From an uncultured Lachnospiraceae bacterium (GTDB lineage: Bacteria; Bacillota; Clostridia; Lachnospirales; Lachnospiraceae), in the NCBI GenBank assembly GCA_949740385.1, contig CATJJD010000201.1, forward strand, positions 1-40,296: DNA of 40,296 bases, given 5' to 3'. This document shows positions 35,788-40,296 of this stretch, piece by piece. The position numbers were made by a program, and so were the translations under genes. The number at the start of each line of letters is the position of its first letter. The stretch's first letter is position 1. The notes beneath the pieces were generated by a model. That model had not been told where the DNA came from, ran no database searches, and worked only from the letters and a program-made list of their open reading frames with translations.

Positions 35788-38700
35788 GAGTTTATGGCCG
35801 CTGGCGCTGCTTTTTGCGGTCCCGGTGGTGATTATTTTATATCTGTTAAAGCCGAAGGGGAAGGATTACCGGATTTCGTCCACCCTTCTGTGGGAGAAGT
35901 GTTTTAAGAACCAGCAGTCCAAAACCTTTCTGGAGAAATTTGTCCACAATATTCTGATGTACCTGCAGATTTTTATCATTCTTTTGCTTATCCTTGCGCT
36001 GATGTCGCCCTACATCAACCGGGAGGGAAAAAGCAGGGGGAATGTGATTCTTGTGCTGGATACCTCCGGGAGCATGCAGCACGACAACGGGGACGGGAAA
36101 AAACGCATCGAGCAGGCGGTGGATACGGCAAAGGAGCTGATCGGGTCGTCGGAGGATACGGCTTTTTCCATCGTGACGAACGACTGCGGAGGGACGAAGC
36201 TGCTGGCGGTGGGAGCGAAAGATAAGGCCGGGCTTTACGCGGTGCTGGACGGTGTTGCCTGCTGTGACGGGGCCGGAAATCTGCCGGACGCCGAGAGCGT
36301 GGTGGAGACACTGCGGGGCAGCCAGGAGGACGGAACCGTCCCGCAGGTTATCGTGTTTACGGACGGCGGGGGTGCGCAGGATACGGCGGGCTTTGCGGAT
36401 TACTTTGACGCAGAGGTGTATGTGCTGGGTTCCGCCGTGAGCAACGTGTCCAACAATTTTCTCTCTTACGTGCCGGAGGATTCCGACGGGGCGGATGAGG
36501 AGCCTGCGGTGTCCTGCGCTTCCTCCCTCACCAATTATTCCGACGCCGAGGCTTCGCTGGAGGTGAGTCTGTACGCAGGGGAATCGCTCGTGCAGGTGAA
36601 GCAGGTGACGATACTGGCGAAGGAGACCGTGCTCTGCTTTTTTGACCCCTTCGTGTGGCGGGGGGAGGCGCTTCGAAGCGAGATCGGCGGCGTTCGGTTT
36701 GCGGGCTTAAGCGAGGGGGATTCCCTTGCGGAGGACAACACGGCCTTTGCGGTGTACGACGAGTCGACCAATGTGGAGGCGGTTCTTGTGGGGGACGGCA
36801 ACACCTACATTGAGAAGGCGTACCAGGCGGCGGTTGGGACGAGCCCTGCGAAGGTGAAGGAGGAGGCTGCCCTCTCTGAGGAGGACACGAGGGTCCGCAT
36901 CTACGATGCCGGGGTATCGGGTTTAGAGCAGGAAAAGGTCAGCGCCCTTGTCTTCGGGGGAGAGAGCCATGCGTTGGATACGGTGGAATCCGTTATGCTG
37001 GGAGTCACGGAGTGCGACCTGACACAGGGGCTGTCCTCCTTTGGCGTGGGCGTCAACGAGACGAAGGTGTACGACGTGCCGGAGTGGGCGACGGGATTTT
37101 TCTGGGCAGGAGAGGAGTGTGCTGCCTGGTACGGGGAGCACGACGGCGTGAAGACGGTGATGGTGGGATTTGACATAAGGGAGTCGGATTTTCCTCTTAA
37201 GGCGGAGTTTCCGGTGTTTATGTCCAATGTACTCCGCTTTCTCGGAGACACCTCGCTGCTTGCCGGCAATGTCTACGAGGCGGGGGATACGGTGCTGTTT
37301 CATCCTCAGGCGGACTTTGACGTTGCCACCCTTACGGCGGATACGGCAAAAGCCGGGCTCTACGACGTGACAGCCGGCGATATGACGGAACAGTACGTTG
37401 TGCGCTTTGCCGCAGACAGCGAGTCCGACGGGCAGCTGACGGCTGAGAGTACGGCGGCGGACGATGCGTACCGGCGTCTTTCGGTGAAAAAGCGTCTGCG
37501 AAATGTGTTGCTTGTGATTGTGCTTCTGCTGCTTGTGCTGGAGTGGATCGTGTACGTGAGGCAGATGCGAAGCAGAAACCGGTTTTATCTCGCGGTGCGG
37601 GTGTTTGTGGCTGCCATGCTTGTGGCTGCGCTGGCGGGGGTGTCGTTCAGCCGAAAGGACGCGGCCAACACGACGATTTTTCTCGTGGACATATCAAACA
37701 GCAATGAGCAGAATCTTTCCGAGATGGAGGATTATCTGAGCGACGCCATCTCGCAGATGCCGAAGGATAACCAGTACGGCATTGTCACCTTCGGGAAAAA
37801 TTCTCTTGTGGAGCAGTTTCTGACGAGAGAGGATCATTTTTCTCAGGTCATGTCGGTTCCGGACAGGACGGCGACCAACTTCGAGGACGCCATGTCCCGG
37901 GCTCTTGCGATGATTCCGGAAAACGGTGCCGGGCGTGTTGTGATTCTGACCGACGGGAAGGAGACGAAGGGCAGCATTGCAGGAACGGCCTCCGCCCTTG
38001 TGGCGCGGCAGGTGGAGCTTCTTGCACGGATCTTTGAGGTGAGCCAGGGACAGGATTGCTACATTGAGGATGTGAAGCTTCCGAGCTATCTGTATCAGGG
38101 CGACCGCTATACGATGACGGTGACGGTGGAGAGCAACTACGATACGGATGCGCAGCTTCAGATCTGGTCGGGGACGGTGCAGACCGACGCATACGACGTG
38201 CATTTAAACCGGGGCACGAACCGGTTTCAGTTCCGCCGGACGGTGGAGGGGGAGAGCGTCGAGAGCTTTGAGGTTCGGGTTGCGGCCGCAGGGGATACGT
38301 GTGAGGAGAACAATCGGTTTCACGCGTACTCCGTCGTGGATTCCGTGCCGAAGGTGCTTCTTGTCTCCGGCATGGGGGAGGACAGCGCCGAGTATGAGAA
38401 GGTGCTGCGGGCTTTTGGCTGCAATTTTAACACGGTTTCCGCGTTAAATGCGCCGGATACGCTGGAGGAGCTTTTGGAGTACAGGAGCATTCTTCTGGAA
38501 AATGTCTACCTCTCCGATCTTCCGGCGGGCTTTCTGGAAAATGTGGAGACCTATGTGAAGGACTACGGCTGCGGGCTTGTCTGCATGGGCGGGGACGACA
38601 GCTTTGCGCTGGGCGGTTACCGGGAGAGTGTCCTTGAGAAGGTGCTTCCGGTGGATATGGAGCTGCGGGGCGTCGACGAGGTTCCTTCGATGGCGATGAT

Positions 38701-40296
38701 TATGGTGATCGACCACTCGGGCAGCATGAGCATGGGAACAGGAAGCGGCGGGACAAACCTGGATCTTGCCATCACGGCGGCGAAGACGGCGGTGGATCAG
38801 ATGCGAAGCAGCGACTATGTGGGCGTGATCGCCTTTGACGACACGTACCAGTGGATTGTGGAGCCGACAAAGGCCTCCGACAGGGAGGGAATCAAGGCGC
38901 AGATCGAGACTGTCGCAGAGGGCGGCGGGACTACCATCAAGCCTTCGCTGTGGGCTGCGCTGGAGGGCGTAAAGGACTGTGATGTGAGCATCCGCCATGT
39001 GATTCTTCTGACGGACGGACAGGGGGAGAGCAGAAACTTTAATGACATTACGGCGGCCTACAATGACGCGGATGTCACGCTGTCTTCGGTGGCGGTGGGG
39101 GACGGCTCCGACGCCAGTCTGTTAAAGAAGATTTCAGAGGACTGCGGCGGGCGCTACTATTATTCCGATATGGCCTCCGAGATACCGAAGATTTTTGCCC
39201 AGGAGGTGTTTTTAAGCGGGGATACGTACCTGCAGAACGGCACGTTCCGGCTGGCGGTGAACAGCGGAAACGAGATTACAGGAGGACTTTTTGAGGAGGG
39301 ATGGCCGAGTATTTTCGGCTATGTGAGCGCAACGCCAAAGAGCGCCTGCCGGGTTTTAATCGCCTCCGAGAAGGATGATCCGGTGCTCACAACCATGCAG
39401 TACGGGCTTGGGCACACGGTTGCCTGGAACACGGATGTGACGAACGAGTGGACCGCGGGCTATGCGGGGAAGGATGACTACGTGCAGCTGTGGAAGCACA
39501 TTGTGGACTACAGCGCGGGCAGCGCAGCGATGGGCGAGGATACGGTGGACCTGGTGACGGCGGGCGGCTCCACCAGCATTGTCTACGAAGCGAAGGATTA
39601 CGGCGAGCAGACGAAGGTGGAGGCGGTCTACACGGACCCGGAGGGCAACACAAGAACGGAACCGCTTCCGGCGACGGCTCCGGGGCGCTACGAGGCGCGG
39701 CTTGACACCGATATGACGGGCGTCTACAACCTGAGCGTAAGGCGCGTCGACGACGGTTCCATTGTCAATGCGGTGACGACCGCGGCGGTGGTCCAGTACT
39801 CGGACGAGTATAAGTTCGGCGTGAGCACCGCGGCGTTTACCGGCTTTGTGGAGCGCTACGGCGCAATGCTGGATCCGGAGGACAATTTCTGGAAACAGCG
39901 AAAGAGCGAAACGAGAGAGCGGTATGAGCTGACCAGATGGCTTTTGCTTTTTGCAACGCTTCTGTTTGTGCTGGACATCGCATTCCGCAGGTTCCATTTC
40001 CGGCCGCAGGATACCGGGCTGTATTGGGTTCTCTCGGAGCGGATCAACAGACGCCGGGCGGCGCGGGCGGCCACGGGCGGAAAGAGCCCTGTCAGAGGAG
40101 GAAAGTCCGGCGAAAAGGCGCCTGCTGTGTCTGTCGATTCCGCCGTCAGCGGGGATTTGGGCCGGGTGCAGACGGATACGGCAGCCTCCGCGGAGAGCGG
40201 CGGCGGAAAGAAGCGCGGGCATGGGAGAAAGCAGACGAAGAAAAAACAGGAGCCGCAGGCGCTGGATACCTCCGCGCTCTTAAAGAAGAAGGATCA
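35777..40296 (+). CDS. Giant membrane protein with three vWA domains and a GATase-like domain (partial, runs off window)
   Basis: Open from ATG 35777 to the window end (at least 1506 codons): BatA-like N-terminus MIFESLWPLALLFAVPVVIILYLLKPKGKDYRISSTLLWEK; MIDAS VLDTSGSM (about aa 95), LVDISNSN (about aa 638), VIDHSGSM (about aa 979); GLVCMGGDDSFALGGY; C-terminal TM at about aa 1390. Absent from the ORF track because no stop lies in the window. Confidence 0.88.
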   Translation, partial: MIFESLWPLALLFAVPVVIILYLLKPKGKDYRISSTLLWEKCFKNQQSKTFLEKFVHNILMYLQIFIILLLILALMSPYINREGKSRGNVILVLDTSGSMQHDNGDGKKRIEQAVDTAKELIGSSEDTAFSIVTNDCGGTKLLAVGAKDKAGLYAVLDGVACCDGAGNLPDAESVVETLRGSQEDGTVPQVIVFTDGGGAQDTAGFADYFDAEVYVLGSAVSNVSNNFLSYVPEDSDGADEEPAVSCASSLTNYSDAEASLEVSLYAGESLVQVKQVTILAKETVLCFFDPFVWRGEALRSEIGGVRFAGLSEGDSLAEDNTAFAVYDESTNVEAVLVGDGNTYIEKAYQAAVGTSPAKVKEEAALSEEDTRVRIYDAGVSGLEQEKVSALVFGGESHALDTVESVMLGVTECDLTQGLSSFGVGVNETKVYDVPEWATGFFWAGEECAAWYGEHDGVKTVMVGFDIRESDFPLKAEFPVFMSNVLRFLGDTSLLAGNVYEAGDTVLFHPQADFDVATLTADTAKAGLYDVTAGDMTEQYVVRFAADSESDGQLTAESTAADDAYRRLSVKKRLRNVLLVIVLLLLVLEWIVYVRQMRSRNRFYLAVRVFVAAMLVAALAGVSFSRKDAANTTIFLVDISNSNEQNLSEMEDYLSDAISQMPKDNQYGIVTFGKNSLVEQFLTREDHFSQVMSVPDRTATNFEDAMSRALAMIPENGAGRVVILTDGKETKGSIAGTASALVARQVELLARIFEVSQGQDCYIEDVKLPSYLYQGDRYTMTVTVESNYDTDAQLQIWSGTVQTDAYDVHLNRGTNRFQFRRTVEGESVESFEVRVAAAGDTCEENNRFHAYSVVDSVPKVLLVSGMGEDSAEYEKVLRAFGCNFNTVSALNAPDTLEELLEYRSILLENVYLSDLPAGFLENVETYVKDYGCGLVCMGGDDSFALGGYRESVLEKVLPVDMELRGVDEVPSMAMIMVIDHSGSMSMGTGSGGTNLDLAITAAKTAVDQMRSSDYVGVIAFDDTYQWIVEPTKASDREGIKAQIETVAEGGGTTIKPSLWAALEGVKDCDVSIRHVILLTDGQGESRNFNDITAAYNDADVTLSSVAVGDGSDASLLKKISEDCGGRYYYSDMASEIPKIFAQEVFLSGDTYLQNGTFRLAVNSGNEITGGLFEEGWPSIFGYVSATPKSACRVLIASEKDDPVLTTMQYGLGHTVAWNTDVTNEWTAGYAGKDDYVQLWKHIVDYSAGSAAMGEDTVDLVTAGGSTSIVYEAKDYGEQTKVEAVYTDPEGNTRTEPLPATAPGRYEARLDTDMTGVYNLSVRRVDDGSIVNAVTTAAVVQYSDEYKFGVSTAAFTGFVERYGAMLDPEDNFWKQRKSETRERYELTRWLLLFATLLFVLDIAFRRFHFRPQDTGLYWVLSERINRRRAARAATGGKSPVRGGKSGEKAPAVSVDSAVSGDLGRVQTDTAASAESGGGKKRGHGRKQTKKKQEPQALDTSALLKKKD

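Overview
The window is a contiguous chromosomal segment of a Gram-positive, endospore-forming Clostridia-type genome (Lachnospiraceae-like by gene content; taxonomy is inference). In order it holds: the 3' end of groEL; a DegV-family protein; purA; an AI-2E-family transporter; a SEC-C motif protein; a Thr-type T-box leader with a small Cys/His membrane protein and thrS; a DUF1540 Cys-rich protein; lgt; a minus-strand operon of a small secreted Cys/His/EF-loop protein, an ECF sigma factor and an RsgI-like anti-sigma factor; a compact division/cell-wall cluster (mraZ-rsmH-ftsL-pbp-pbp-murD-ftsW-ftsQ-ftsZ, with no murE, murF, mraY or murG); spoIIGA-sigE with a Spo0A-like promoter; a beta-CASP metallo-hydrolase; sigG on the opposite strand; a MATE transporter; a preQ1-I riboswitch with queT; and a 12-kb co-directional, mostly overlapping gene run. 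That run encodes a large exported protein, an ABC ATPase and permease, a DUF4175-like membrane protein with a Gly/Asn/Asp tail, a MoxR ATPase, a DUF58 protein, and a giant ORF of at least 1506 codons with three intact vWA MIDAS motifs that runs off the window. The ORF track misses this giant ORF because it has no stop in the window. The best candidates for something under-described are (1) the ABC/MoxR/DUF58/triple-vWA locus, (2) the ECF sigma/RsgI-like/secreted Cys-His protein operon, and (3) a covarying palindromic repeat (CATC-TYT-GATG core), present twice in frame in the rsmH tail and once after ftsZ. All calls come from reading motifs; no searches were run.
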